Assembly: GCA_961205875.1 (NCBI GenBank)
Contig: OY540809.1
Span: forward strand, 29,710,267-29,774,266
DNA length: 64,000 nt
Source: Sialis fuliginosa
Taxonomy: Eukaryota; Arthropoda; Insecta; Megaloptera; Sialidae
Direction of reading: 5' to 3'
The notes under the pieces were generated by a model. It was not told the DNA's origin and searched no databases. It was given only the letters and a program-made list of their open reading frames with translations. Of the stretch, positions 20,627-31,840 are shown piece by piece. Made by a program: the position numbers and the translations under genes. Every line of letters starts with the position of its first letter. The first letter of the stretch is position 1.

Positions 20627-21490
20627 CTAGCTGCTACCCGCGGCTTCGCTCGCGTGGATTTCGATTAATTACAACCCTCCATACGTGACATGGGCTGAAA
20701 TATTTAATTTTTCCTTTATTTGTTTTTTATTGATTATACAAAATCGTAAATATATCGGCTCCTATGCAAGATAGTTATAACCTACAGTATAAAAACATCG
20801 AAAAAAGTATATGTGCCTAGTTTCATTCGAGTGAATACAAAAAAAATGTTTTTCTCATACAAACTTTTTCACCCCCTTGCAACCCCCTTTAAGAGTTTAA
20901 TTTTGGAAAATGCTGAAACATGTGTTTCATTGTTTGTATTGAAGAGTATATATTTTAAGTTTCAAGTAAATCTGACCAAAAAATATTTTTCCTATACAAA
21001 CTTATCCACCCCCTTGCACCCCCTTAAAGAGTTAATTTTGGAAAAGCTTGAAATATGTGTTTCATTGTTTGTATTGAAGAGTATTTATTTTAAGTTTCAA
21101 GTAAATCCGACCAAAAAATATTTTTCCCATACAAACTTTTACACCCTCTTTACCCCCTTAGGGGTTGATTATCGAAAAATCCTTTCTTAGTGAGTGGTTA
21201 GTCATAAAAGGAAGACACCCTTAAAATTTCACGTTTCTAGGACCAAAAAATATTTTTTCCATACAAACTTTTACACCCTCTTTTACCCCCTTAGGGGTTA
21301 ATTATCGAAAAATCTTTTCTTAGTGGGTGGTTACGTCATAAAAGGAAGATACCCTTAAAATTTCACATTTATAGGACCAGGGGTTTCGGCTGGGCGATGA
21401 TGAATCAGTCAGGACATGTTATTATATGTATATAGACGATGATGAATCAGTCAGGACATATGTATATAGATTATATATTATTATATTATA
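20627..21490. repeat. Dispersed insect repeat inserted in the 5S spacer
   Basis: It begins CTAGCTGCTACCCGCGGCTT and ends with repeated GATGATGAATCAGTCAGGAC. Internal units of about 115 bp (ACAAACTT, CACCCCCTTG, GTATTGAAGAGTAT, AAGTTTCAAGTAAATC) repeat about four times and create a spurious 125-codon frame. Such text is common in insect genomes; I cannot place its class. Confidence 0.65.
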
Positions 21491-22528
21491 TATAATACCG
21501 AATTTTGCTGATTAATTCTGATACTCTACTTGACGAAACTAAAACTATTTAGGAAGAAACTTAATCTTGAAACTGAGGACGAGTTGTTTGTTATATTATT
21601 AAAAGCATTTTTATTCAACTTTTCTGGTACAAAAAGAAAACCGATTAAAGTTCATAATCATATATTTTATCGCTAAAATTGTGTTTAAAAATTTAATATT
21701 AAAAAAATATTTTTTGAATCTTAATTTTTCAAGTGAGTGATAAAAAAATTTACTTTTAAAGTAAATGAAAAAAGTGAAAAATCAAATTTTGGTACACCAA
21801 GACAATGTCCACTGCTGTAAATAAAAATATTTCTTGATGTTCTTAATTTGTCAAGTGAATAATAAACCTAATTTAGTTTTATAAAAAAAATGAAAAAAAG
21901 TGAAAAATCAAATTTTGGTACACCAAGACAATGTCCACTGCTGTAAATTGAAATATTTTGTCATATTCTTTATTTTCCAAGTGAGTGAAGTATTATATTA
22001 AGGTAAATAAAAAAATCGTAAAACTTTTGGTAAATCAAGACAATGTCCAGTGCTGTAAATTGTAAATTGAAATATTTCTTAATATTCTTAATTTGTCAAA
22101 TGAGTGATAAAACAAATTTACTTTTAAAATAAATGAAAAAAGTGGAAAATCAAATTTTGGTACATCAAGATAATGTTCAGCGCTGTAAACTGAAATATTT
22201 TCTTGATAATTTCAATTGAAGTGAGTTGTAAAACAGTGAAGTCGCCTAATTTTGTTGTATTTTTCTAGTAAAATCCACTCACGATCTACTCTTTAAATAA
22301 ATGAGATAATAGGAAATTTATAAAAATATTGGTACATATTCCAACTTCCACATTTCACAAAATTTTTTAGTGAATGTTCATTTCGTTATTGACACCTCTG
22401 AAGTGAGAAAACAAATTCTAGTACATCAGGATCTGTAATCAGAAATGATAATAATTTTGTTGTAATATATGCAATTGTATGTACACACATAAGTTTCACC
22501 TATACAATAGTGTATAGTTTATTATTTC
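21491..22528 (+). other. 5S intergenic spacer with subrepeats
   Basis: Contains the coding-like block (21500-21660), several copies of the 123-bp subrepeat (AAATCAAATTTTGGTACA, ACAATGTCCACTGCTGTAAA) and the conserved 300-bp region upstream of 5S. Confidence 0.8.
22500..22517 (+). promoter_or_regulatory. Conserved dyad upstream of 5S
   Basis: CTATACA-ATAG-TGTATAG, a perfect inverted repeat at -29 to -12 of the 5S gene. It recurs at 26307, 27908 and 37021 (one change) and upstream of several split 5S genes. Position and AT content suit the upstream TATA-like element used by insect 5S genes; function is inferred. Confidence 0.5.
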
Positions 22529-22646
22529 GACAACGGCCATACCATGTTGAATACACCGGTTCTCGTCCGATCACCGAAGTTAAGCAACATCGGGCGCGGT
22601 TAGTACTTGGATGGGTGACCGCTTGGGAACACCGCGTGCCGTTGTC
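22529..22646 (+). rRNA. 5S_rRNA: 5S rRNA gene, intact
   Basis: A 118-nt 5S rRNA, structural RNA of the large ribosomal subunit, transcribed by RNA polymerase III. It runs from GACAACGGCCATACC to CCGCGTGCCGTTGTC. Both ends pair perfectly as helix I (GACAACGGC with GCCGTTGTC). The internal control region is complete (GAAGTTAAGCAACATCGGGC, GGATGGGTGACC). A run of six T after the end is the Pol III terminator. The dyad at -29 to -12 is present. Confidence 0.97.
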
Positions 22647-23256
22647 TTTTTTATTTATTTTTATTTGAAATATGTTCACTTGTTTAATATAAGTTCAAAA
22701 AATCGAAAATATTGCGTCGCGTCGAGGAAAATTAATTTATTACATAATTTAAATTGTATAAAATTGAATTTTCAAATTTATTATTGTAATGTACATAATT
22801 TCTCACATATTTATCTTCTGCAATTCCAAATTCATATTTTCAAAAAAAAGGTTATTTTTGTAGTGGAAAATAAGCCAAGTTTACCATTTTGAACCATAAT
22901 GTCACATCATTGATAATTATTTCAACGAGTAACGAAAGTGATTGTAAGGAAAAAAAAGAAGAATTTTGAAGATATGTAGAACAATTTAGATGTCAAAAAA
23001 AATATCGAATTTTGCTGATTAATTCTGATACTCTACTTGAAGAAACTAAAATTATTTAAGTAGAAACTAACTCCTGAAATTGAGGTCGAGTTGTTCGTTA
23101 TATTATTAAAAGCATTTTTATTAAACTTTTCTGTTACAAAAGGAAAACCGATTAAAGATATACTTCCAAAGGTTTTTTTTCGCTAAAAGAGTGATTAAGA
23201 ATTTAATATTTTTTTAACAAGGCTTCTTAATTTTCAAGAGTGACAAAAACACAGTT
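22647..23256 (+). other. 5S downstream spacer
   Basis: Standard spacer including the exon-tail relic (22895) and the coding-like block (22990-23180). It ends where LINE sequence begins. Confidence 0.75.
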
Positions 23257-24695
23257 ACCATTTCATTAAATTTTCGATTTCATTTTTGAAGTTTGTAAAT
23301 CTTCTATCGGATTTTCTGTACTCTTTTGTTTGTTGGTTGTTGTCTTTTCTGTGTGTCTGGCGTTCAAGTCACCTACCAGAAGTGTCTTGGTTCCTGTTTT
23401 TATTAGTACGTCAATGTCAGTCGTAAAATTATTGGAGAGTCTACTGTATGCACCAATTACGACGATATCTTGGCTCAGTCGTATTGGATTGGTTCCAATG
23501 TGGTATTATTTTTGTGTGTGGGGTATTGTTTTTTATTAAAACCGCTACTCCTCCGCCGTTTTCGTTATTCGGTCTGTCACGTCTGTATGTGGTGCATCCT
23601 CTGATTTTAAAATTGTCATGTGTCTTAAGTCTCGTTTTGTTAATTATCATTATGTGTATGTTGGGTATTAGTAAAAAGTGCGTTAGTTGTGTCAACTTAC
23701 CTTTAACATTGTTTGCATTCCATGTAGATATTATTGTTTTATATTCCATAACCGTCTAAAGTTAGTAGAAATGTATTAAATACTGTAAATTTTTCGATAC
23801 TGTTAGTTGCATCTTTTAATTTTGAATTTAGGTTCCTAACCACGTTAAGCATGGCATCTACGTTTATAAAGGAATTTAATTTTTTAAATTCTTCTCTTAA
23901 TGTGTGTATTGTGTATGTAAGTGGATTTTCTGTTATTTGAGTTGTTTTTTGAGTATTTGGTTCTGGTATCGGCTGTGGTTTTTCTTCATTTAATTTTGTT
24001 TTATGCCACGGATTTGTCGTCGGCAATGGTGCAGGTATGAATTTTTGTTTTGGCAATTGTGGGAAATCTTCTGGTGATAGTATTTTCTGTCGGGAGTAGT
24101 TTCTTGATTGCTTCGCCTGTATTTGTTGTATTTTATTTATGTAGGTCGGGCACTGTCTACTGTTGGACACATGCGGTCCACTGCAGTTAGCACATGTTGG
24201 TGTTGTTTCTAGAGGTTTATTACACTCTTTTGTTTGATGTCCTTTCGCATTTGTGTTTGGCATGGCAATTGCTGGTAGCGTGCCCCCATTTTTGACATCT
24301 GATTATTATTTATTTTTTTGATGTGTCTTTCCCATAGTATTATTGTATGTGTCAGGGCTTTTATGTGTTTTATATATTTCAATAGATAACTTGCACTTGT
24401 TACTATCATGTATAGTTAACTATATTTAGTATTCATTTTGAATATCTGTTTATCTTCGAATTGATGTAGTTTAATCAGTTATTTTTTTATTTCCTCCGTT
24501 ATTGATTCGTTATCTAGTCCCCGTATAACGAATGCATGTTTTTTTCTGTCTTCTTGGTGTAAGTATGGTATTCAATCTGTAAAGATTTTTTCATGGTCGT
24601 GGTCATTATTAGATTTTACGTTAACTGTATTGGTGAAATATTTTACGAATAATGGTACCCTATCGTTTTCTTTAAAATGGAGTGGATGTTTTATT
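23257..24695 (-). pseudogene. LINE fragment: ORF1 and start of ORF2, mosaic of two subfamilies
   Basis: Read on minus, ORF1 of B type spans about 24695-23739 with knuckle CANCSGPHVSNS and repeated frameshifts. The 11-nt overlap (23749-23739) is kept, and the endonuclease N-terminus continues to about 23346 (STWNANNVKGK, NKTRLKTHDNFK, GGGVAVLIKN). The catalytic Glu of NETRL is Lys here. At 23345 the sequence switches to the ORF1 C-terminus of the type-E LINE (compare 62830-62920). It is a recombined relic inside a 5S spacer. Confidence 0.8.
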
Positions 24696-24872
24696 TGCAC
24701 ATTTTTAATTTAATTTATTTTTTTTATTATTATTTAATTGTCATACTTTTAACGATGACACATTACCGAGACCTGTGTTATAAAAATATTGGTATATATT
24801 TTAACTTCCACATTTCACAACTTTTTGTAGTGATGGTTCATTTTGTTATTGACACCTCTGAAGTGAGAAAAC
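24696..24872 (+). other. 5S spacer remnant left of the copia LTR
   Basis: Contains the upstream-spacer block CACATTTCACAA ... GACACCTCTGAAGTGAG, cut at the LTR. Confidence 0.65.
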
Positions 24873-25036
24873 TGTTAGAATTTGCTGTATTTAAACACGT
24901 CGTCTTTACTTGTTGAAGATTTTATTAGAACTACTCTTTTACATTTTTACCGACAATCACATTATCAACTATATCGGTAATACAGTTTATTGTTACATTT
25001 AAATATAATGTACGTCACTGATACATTATTCTAACA
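24873..25036 (-). mobile_element. copia-type 3' LTR (164 bp)
   Basis: Read on minus it starts TGTTAGAATAATG and ends ATTCTAACA, perfect inverted ends. It is preceded by a purine tract (GATGGGAAG). It lies just after the copia RNase H frame. No 5' LTR is present. Confidence 0.8.
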
Positions 25037-25815
25037 CTTCCCATCGTACATTATATATTATCATACCTTAAACCTAACATATAAACTACATCTTTTGTCC
25101 CGAGAACACCTTCGTAAGAATGTCTGCTAAGTTGTTGTATGTTTCACCGTAACTAAACTTCACTTCAGCGTTTTCCACTTTTTCTCTTATTGAATGGAAT
25201 TTTACATCGATGTGTTTACTTCTTTCTGATGTTATCTTGTTCTCTGCTATGGACTTTGCTCCTTGATTATCCACATTTATTTTACATGGTTTCTCTATGA
25301 ATGACTTGTCCGATTTCTTTCAAGAATGCCTTTACCCACATCACCTCTTTCACCACTTCGTGCATTGCAATGTACTCCGCCTTTACTGTCGAACAAGCTA
25401 CTATCTGCTGCTTCTTACTTTGCCATATAACTGCACCATCAGCTAGTGTAATAACAAATCCACTTATTGACTTTCTGTCTTTACTATTTGCCCAATCTGC
25501 ATCCACATACACTTCTAATGGCTTGTTTCTTTTCTCATATGTTAACTTTAAATCTTTTGTTCCTTTCATATATCTGAATATATGTATATTTAACCTTTTC
25601 CCAATCACTTCTTGTAGGATTACTACTCTGCTGACATTGCTTTCCTATTGAATACGATAGATCTGGTCGAGTATTATTAGCTACGTAGAGTAAACTTCCC
25701 ACTGTTTGTTTGTATAATTTTACAATAAATTTTTCTGTATCTTCTTCATTATTTCTGACTCCCATCGGTAGCTGTGTTGATCGCTCCTTCGCATCTTGCA
25801 TACGATAATCGTCTT
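25037..25815 (-). pseudogene. Ty1/copia pol remnant (end of RT and RNase H)
   Basis: Three overlapping frames on minus: 25801-25535 (VGSLLYVANNTRPDLSYSIG), 25608-25282 (VDADWANSKDRKSISGFV, VACSTVKAEYIAM) and 25274-25086 (IREKVENAEVKF, ADILTK). These are classic copia RNase H and tail motifs. Frameshifts separate them. Everything upstream in pol and gag is missing; the fragment is cut at about 25815 and joined to 5S spacer. Confidence 0.88.
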
Positions 25816-26335
25816 CAAAAAGTTTATTTTCATTTATTTTTTCGCTAGAAATTGTGATTAAAAATTAAATATTTGAAACATATTTTTTTGAATTTAAAAT
25901 TTTCAAGTGAGTATAAAACAAATTTACTTTTAAAGTAAATGAAAAAAGTGGAAAATCAAATTTTGGTACATCAAGACAATGTCCAGCGCAGTATACTGAA
26001 ATATTTTTTTGATAATTTCAATTGAAGTGAGTTGTAGAACAGTGAAGTCGCCTAATTTTGTTGTATTTTTCTAGTAAAATCCACTCACAATCTACTCTTT
26101 AAATAAATGAGATAATAGGAAATTTATAAAAACATTGGTACATATTCCAACATCCACATTTCACAATTTTTTTTAGTGAATGTTTATTACGTTATTGACA
26201 CCTCTGAAGTGAGAAAACAAATTCTAGTACATCAGGATCTTTTCAATCAGAAATGATAATAATTTTGTTGTAGTATATGTAATTGATGTACGCATATAAG
26301 TTTCACCTATACAATAGTGTATAGTTTATTATTTC
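25816..26335 (+). other. 5S upstream spacer
   Basis: One 123-bp subrepeat followed by the conserved region ending in CTATACAATAGTGTATAG (26307-26324) and TTTATTATTTC before the 5S gene. Confidence 0.8.
26307..26324 (+). promoter_or_regulatory. Conserved dyad upstream of 5S
   Basis: Same 18-bp inverted repeat at -29 to -12 as at 22500. Confidence 0.5.
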
Positions 26336-26453
26336 GACAACGGCCATACCATGTTGAATACACCGGTTCTCGTCCGATCACCGAAGTTAAGCAACATCGG
26401 GCGCGGTTAGTACTTGGATGGGTGACCGCTTGGGAACACCGCGTGCCGTTGTC
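26336..26453 (+). rRNA. 5S_rRNA: 5S rRNA gene, intact
   Basis: I found no difference from the gene at 22529: complete helix I, internal control region and T6 terminator. The next 5S gene begins 1601 bp downstream, which defines the clean repeat unit. Confidence 0.97.
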
Positions 26454-27020
26454 TTTTTTGTATTTTTTTATTTGAAATATATTTACTTGTTTGAAATAAG
26501 TTAAAAAAATATGACGTCAAGGAAAATTAATTTATTACATAACTTAAATTGTATATAATTAAATTTAAAAATTGTTATTGTAAGGTTCATAATTTCTCAC
26601 ATATTTATCTTCTGCAATTCCAAATTCACATTTACAAATGGTTATTTTTGTAGTGGAAAATAAGCCAGGTTTGCCATTTTGAACCATATTGTCACGTGCT
26701 TTGATAATTATTTCAACGAGTAACGAAACTGATTTTTTTTAAATATTTGAAATTATGTAGATGTCAAAAAAATACCGAATTTTGCTGATTAAATTTGATA
26801 CTCTTCTTGAAGAAACTAAAATTATTTAGGTAGAAACTTAATCCTGAAACTGAGGTCGAGTTGTTCGTTATATTATTAAAAACATTTTTATTCAAATTTT
26901 CTGGTACAAAAAGAAAACCGATTACAGATATACTTCAAAAGGTTTATTTTCATTTATTTTTTCGCTAAAATTGTGATTAAAAATTAATTATTTAAAAAAT
27001 ATTTTTTGAATCTTAATTTT

Positions 27021-27640
27021 TCAAGTGAGTGATAAAAAAAAATTACTTTTAATGTAAATGAAAGAAGTGGAAATTAAATTTAGGTACATCAAGACAATGT
27101 CTACCGCTGTAAATAAAAATATTTCTCAATATTCTTAATTTGTCAAGTGAGTTATAAGCCTAATTTAGTTTTTAAAAAAATGAAAAAAAGTGAAAAATCA
27201 AATTTTGGTACACTAAGACAATGTCTACTACTGTAAATTGAAATATTTCTTCATATTCTTTATTTTCCAAGTGAGTGATAAAACAAGTACTTATTATATT
27301 AAGGTAAATGAAAAAATCGTAAAACAAATTTTGGTACATCAAGACAATGTCCACCGCTGTAAATTGAAATATTTCTTCATATTCTTTATTTTCAATGTGA
27401 GTGATAAAACAAATATTATATTAAATTATATGAAAAAATCGTAAACAAATTTTGGTACATCAAGACAATGTCCACCGCTGTAAATTGAAATATTTCTTCA
27501 TATTCTTTATTTTCAAAGTGAGTGATAAAACAAGTATTATATTAAATTAAATGAAAAAATCGTAAACAAATTTTGGTACATCAAGATAATGTCCAGCGCT
27601 GTAAACTGAAATATTTTTTTGATAATTTCAATTGAAGTGA
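27021..27640 (+). repeat. Five tandem subrepeats of about 123 bp
   Basis: Units begin at 27021, 27143, 27267, 27392 and 27513 with (T/C)CAA(G/A)TGAGTGATAAAAC. Each carries AAATTTTGGTACATCAAGAC and AATGTCCACCGCTGTAAAT. Copy number varies between spacers. Confidence 0.85.
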
Positions 27641-27907
27641 ATTGTAGAACAGTGAAGTCGCCTAATTTTGTTGTATTTTTCTAGTAATATCCACTCACGA
27701 TCTACTCTTTATAAATAAATGAGATAATAGTAAATTTATAAAAATTCCAACATCCACATTTCACAAATTTTTGTAGTGAATGTTCATTACATTCTTGACA
27801 CCTCTGAAGTGCGAAAAAAAATTCTAGTACATCAGGATCTTTTTAATCATTAATGATAATAATTTTGTTGTAGTATATGCAATTGTATGTACACACATAA
27901 GTTTCAC

Positions 27908-27925
27908 CTATACAATAGTGTATAG
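27908..27925 (+). promoter_or_regulatory. Conserved dyad upstream of 5S
   Basis: Same 18-bp inverted repeat at -29 to -12 as at 22500. Confidence 0.5.
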
Positions 27926-27936
27926 TTTATTATTTC

Positions 27937-28054
27937 GACAACGGCCATACCATGTTGAATACACCGGTTCTCGTCCGATCACCGAAGTTAAGCAACATCG
28001 GGCGCGGTTAGTACTTGGATGGGTGACCGCTTGGGAACACCGCGTGCCGTTGTC
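27937..28054 (+). rRNA. 5S_rRNA: 5S rRNA gene, intact
   Basis: Same sequence as 22529 and 26336, with helix I paired, internal control region complete, and TTTTTT directly after the gene. Expected to be functional. Confidence 0.97.
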
Positions 28055-28800
28055 TTTTTTATTTATTTTTATTTGAAATATGTTCACTTGTTTAATATAA
28101 GTTCAAAAAATCGAAAATATGGTTTCGAGGAAAATTAATTTATTACATAATTTAAATTGTATAAAATTAAATTTTCAAAATTATTATCATAAGTTTCATA
28201 ATTTTTTTCATTTTTTCTTCTGCAATTCCAAATTCACTTTTACAAAAAAACGCGGTTAGTTTTGTAGTGGAAAGTAAACCAAATTTGCCATTTTGAAACG
28301 TAATCTCACATGCTTTGATAATTATTTCAACGAGTAACGAAATTGATTTAAAAACATATAAGAAGATATGTTGAACAATTCAATTATGATTAATTCTGAT
28401 ACTCTTCTTGAAGAAATAAAATTATTTAAGAAGAAACTTAATCCTTAAACTGACGTCGAGTTGTTCGTTATATTATTAAAAGCATTTTCATTCAACTTTT
28501 CTGGTACAAAAGGAAAGCCGATTAAAGATATAGGTTACTTCAAAAGGTTTATTTACATTTATTTTTTCGCTAAAATGGTGATTAAAAAATATTTTTTAAA
28601 TCTTAATTTTACAAATGAGCGATAAAAAAATTTTGCTTTTAAAGTAAATGAAAAAATTGGTAAATTAAATTAAAGTACATCAAAACAATATTCACCGCTG
28701 TAAATAGAAATATTTCTTAATATTCTTAATTTGTTTAGTGAGTTATAAACTTAATTTAGTTTTAAAATGGGAAAACAATTCATGACACAACAAAAGACAA
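28055..28800 (+). other. 5S downstream spacer
   Basis: Standard spacer with the coding-like block at 28385-28550 and one subrepeat. It is cut at 28801 by LINE sequence. Confidence 0.75.
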
Positions 28801-29017
28801 TATCCAACGGTTTGATATTTCTAGTTTATTTATATATATTTTTTATTTGGGTCCTTTTTTTTCATTTGGTTGCCTTTATTTTTTTAACACTGATTGCTCC
28901 AGGGGCCACTTTCACACGTTTTGTTTTATTTTTTGTACAATATTTTTAACAATTCTTGTTCGCATGCGTTATTCTAGGGTTTTATCACTCTTGTCGGTAC
29001 GAATGACTGGCAAGGAC
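28801..29017 (-). mobile_element. LINE subfamily B 5' end (block I)
   Basis: On minus it begins GTCCTTGCCAGTCATTC, then 5' UTR and the first codons of a degraded ORF1. Its 5' end abuts BEL/Pao sequence, not 5S. The equivalent in block II is 38028-38252. Confidence 0.75.
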
Positions 29018-29935
29018 AGTCCTTCTAGTCAACAAATCATCGACGTAAAAATCGCATTTTACAACCCTTGAAGCTAATGGCAAATTATTCTGTTCATCGT
29101 CAGCGAGTTTGTGTGTAGTGTACGAACTGGTTAAAACGGGACAGAAGCTGTAACGTATGTAATTGTATTTAATTGAAATGTTTTAATTGTATCGTTTGAA
29201 TTTTCTCTCCAAATAAACTTTTGATAGTCACGATCATTTTGATCGACTAAAATTTGTATGAAAATATGTCTTCTTGGATTGTGGGATCAACCTTAAGTGA
29301 ATTGTTTAACAGGAAAAGTGTCTCTCTTTTGGCTATATCGATTCTCTTGGAAATAGACAGTTTAAGAAATTTTTCGCAATTAAATATTTTATGTGATTCG
29401 TTGCAAAAGTTATAGTTTTGTGTTATGGTAAAAATGTTTTTCTTATTTGTATTTACGTTGTAATTTGGATTAGGTATTTAAGTGTTAAATGTCGATTTAA
29501 CATGATCATGCGTATTGCAGGGGTCAAAACTAGTCAGTAAAAGTCAGTTATTTGTAACCCGGTCAGTTAAAGTCAGTTTTTTGGAAAAATGGTCAATGTT
29601 GTCAGTTTCATGGGTTTGTTTTCACATCGGTTCAGATAGTTAGTAAAAGTCAGTATTTTTAGATTTATGTGTCAGTAAAATCAGTATTTTTGAACACTGA
29701 ACTTGTTTCGACCCCTAGTATTGCGAACATTTGTAGCCTCTTAAATCTGCCACTGCTGTGTTAAAAAAGTTTTAAATTGTTTTAGTTTAGCCGTCATGCA
29801 ATGAATTAAAATTGAATTCCACTTATCTACTTCTTGCCCTAATACCTGTAGTGATCTTGTTTGTGTATTTATGCTGTCTAAGACTTGTGACACATTCTCT
29901 TGTGCACGGTAGCTTATAGATTTAATCTCCTGTCG
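29018..29935 (-). pseudogene. BEL/Pao retrotransposon remnant, block I (gag and RT pieces)
   Basis: On minus: gag pieces KSISYRAQENVSQGLDSINT and EDKWNSILFHCMTAKL-like (about 29935-29740), then NFCNESHKIFNCEKFLKLS (about 29440-29370, a C-x2-C-type gag motif). An internal deletion follows, then RT residues including FYVDDLLT (about 29060-29035), the catalytic YVDD box. A hAT-like MITE (29518-29717) interrupts gag. The protease and zinc-finger region seen in block II is deleted. Confidence 0.72.
29518..29717. mobile_element. hAT-like MITE (200 bp) in BEL gag
   Basis: Ends are CAGGGGTCAAAAC and the inverted GTTTCGACCCCTA. The flanks repeat GTATTG. The inside repeats AGTCAGTAAAAGTCAGT. Block II lacks it at the same site, so it inserted after the duplication. 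Confidence 0.65.
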
Positions 29936-30015
29936 GTTCGTTGTTGAGTCCTTTTATGACGAATGCGTGCGTCTTTTCTGATTTCTATGTGTATTGTATC
30001 TATGAGGTTTTTAAG
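29936..30015 (-). pseudogene. LINE ORF1 fragment (block I)
   Basis: Antisense of the ORF1 segment encoding SEKTHAFVIKGLNNEP, joined directly to BEL gag. Block II has the same join at 41811-41905. Confidence 0.65.
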
Positions 30016-30453
30016 CAAGTATAGTTTTAAAATAAATGGAAAAATGGAAAAAAAATAATGACACATCCAAGACAATGTCCAATTCTGTAAACTGAATTTT
30101 TTATTTTTATAATTTCAATTGAAGTGAGTTGTAAAATAGTGATGTCGCCTAATTTTGATATATTTTATTTTTCTAGTAAAATCCGCTGGTGATCTACTCT
30201 TTAAATAAATGAGATAATAGAGATTTTACAAAAATATTGATACATATTCAAACTTCCACATTTCACAAATTTTTGTAGTGAATGTTCATTATCGTTTATT
30301 ATTGACACCCCTGAAGTGAGATAATAAATTCTAGTACATCAGGATCTTTTCAATCAGAAATAATAATCATTTTGTTGTAGTATATGCAATTGTATGTACA
30401 GTAATATACACACATTAGTTTCAACTAAACAATAGTGTATAGTTTAATATTTC
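30016..30453 (+). other. 5S upstream spacer (block I)
   Basis: Conserved upstream region; the dyad before 5S has one change (CTAAACAATAGTGTATAG). Confidence 0.7.
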
Positions 30454-30488
30454 GACAAGGCCATACCGTGTTGAATACACTGGATCTC
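30454..30488 (+). rRNA. 5S_rRNA: 5S rRNA gene, 5' remnant joined to inverted LINE
   Basis: GACAAGGCCATACCGTG to CTGGATCTC, 35 nt of a diverged 5S, then antisense LINE ORF2. Same junction as 43209. Confidence 0.75.
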
Positions 30489-30835
30489 ATCATTTGTTCG
30501 TCTGTCAGTTTTTGTTTGTTTTCAAGATACGTTCACACCTCCTACTCAATTTGGCTATGTACTGTCATGGTATTGTCACGTCGTTTGTGTACTTTTTCAA
30601 ATTGCTCTGCAAGTAAGTCGCTCGTTTGTTTATCTGTATTTGTATACGCTGTGTGATCGTCTTTTTTAAGAGTAGGTACATTAGGTACTCTTGTTTTCGT
30701 CAGTGATTTTGCAATTTTCCAAAGTGAATTGTCAGTAGGTTTGAATTTTTGCAGAGTCTCTGTCCATTGGCATTGTCTGTTTATGTTGTTCAAGTCCGGT
30801 TTGCTGCCAAAATTTCCTTTGCAAATTTTTTAATT
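30489..30835 (-). pseudogene. LINE ORF2 fragment between endonuclease and RT (block I)
   Basis: On minus it reads WTETLQKFKPTDNSLWKIAK, LTKTRVP, AEQFEKVHKRRDNTMTVH and stops at the 5S junction. This is the linker region of ORF2, equal to A1 about 13020-13310. It is inverted relative to the 5S remnant. Confidence 0.8.
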
Positions 30836-31325
30836 TAATTATTTCAACGAGTAACGAAACTGATTTTAAAAAAATATTTGAAGATATGCAAAACAATTCA
30901 AATGTAAAAAAATAATGAATACTCTTCTTAAGTAACTAAAATTATTTAAGAAGAAACTAATTTCGAGTTCTTCGTTATATTAAAGCATTTTTATTAAACT
31001 TTTCTGTTACAAAAGGAAAACCAATTAAATATATACTTCAAAAGGTTTTTTTTCGCCAAAATTGTGATTAATAATTAAATATTTTTTTTAATAAGGCTTC
31101 TTAATTTTTCAAGAGTGATAAAACAAAATGAAAAAAGTGGAAAATTAAAATTTGGTACATCAAGAAAATTTCCACTGCTGTAAATTGAAATATTTCTTAA
31201 TATTCTTAATTTGTCAATTGTGTTATAAACCAAATATTTTCATATTGGTAATTTTTTTGTTAAATATTATTTGTTGGTATTTATTTTGTTTTTGATTATT
31301 TTTGATTTTCTAGTTTTTTTCTTGT
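30836..31325 (+). other. 5S spacer fragment and AT-rich sequence
   Basis: Spacer from CAACGAGTAACGAAACTG through one subrepeat; the last about 100 bp (TTGTTGGTATTTATTTTG) are not recognised. Confidence 0.6.
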
Positions 31326-31680
31326 TTCAGTGTGTTACTTATAAAGGTGTGGTCTCTATCTTCAGTTGTTCTAATATTTATATTCTGACCTGTGTATTTT
31401 ATGGTATATTTTTCACCGACCGTTTTTTCAGCAGCGTGTGAATATTAATTTAAAATTTCCATTCCGTGTACCACAATAGGTGGTGGCAAGTTCTTATTGG
31501 TTTTATTTTCATTGTTTGTGCCAGTCTCTTCCATATCCATTTCATCGTCATCTTCATTCGCAAGTGGGGAGAATCGGTTTGATGTTTCAATTTTCTTTAG
31601 TAATATGCTATTGTTTATTTCTTCGATTATTTTAGTTTATTCGTCATTGCCACGTCAGCCGATGGCAATTGTTTTTCAGT
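31326..31680 (-). pseudogene. LINE ORF1 N-terminal fragment (C type)
   Basis: Antisense of the ORF1 region encoding an acidic stretch, PPPIVVHG-like and KYTGQNINIRT-like peptides, with a frameshift at the VHG...RTVG segment. Closest to the C element at 45.5-45.9 kb. Confidence 0.75.
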
Positions 31681-31840
31681 ATTAATAATTTTCTCTATTT
31701 AAAATTTATTCAAAACGACCCTCGCAACGAATGAAATTTAAAAAGATAACTTGTGAATGTCAGAAGCAAAATCTAGGGGCAAAGAAAATTTAAAAATTGA
31801 ATACAAAATCACGATTGGTAAAATAAGACTGGAAGTGTAA

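Larger units (their letters stand above)
26454..27936 (+). repeat. Complete 5S intergenic spacer (1483 bp)
   Basis: Order: AT-rich start, exon-tail relic (about 26640-26700), coding-like block (26770-26945), five 123-bp subrepeats (27021-27640), then a conserved region up to the dyad at 27908-27925. This is the only uninterrupted spacer in the window. Confidence 0.88.

Noticed and set aside
20813..21190. A 125-codon frame with repeated LFVLKSIYFKFQV segments
   Set aside because: Made by the 115-bp subunits of a dispersed non-coding repeat; the peptide repeats only because the DNA does.
26454..27936. 123-bp subrepeats as a CRISPR-like array
   Set aside because: Eukaryotic 5S spacer with long degenerate repeats, no short identical repeats with unique spacers.
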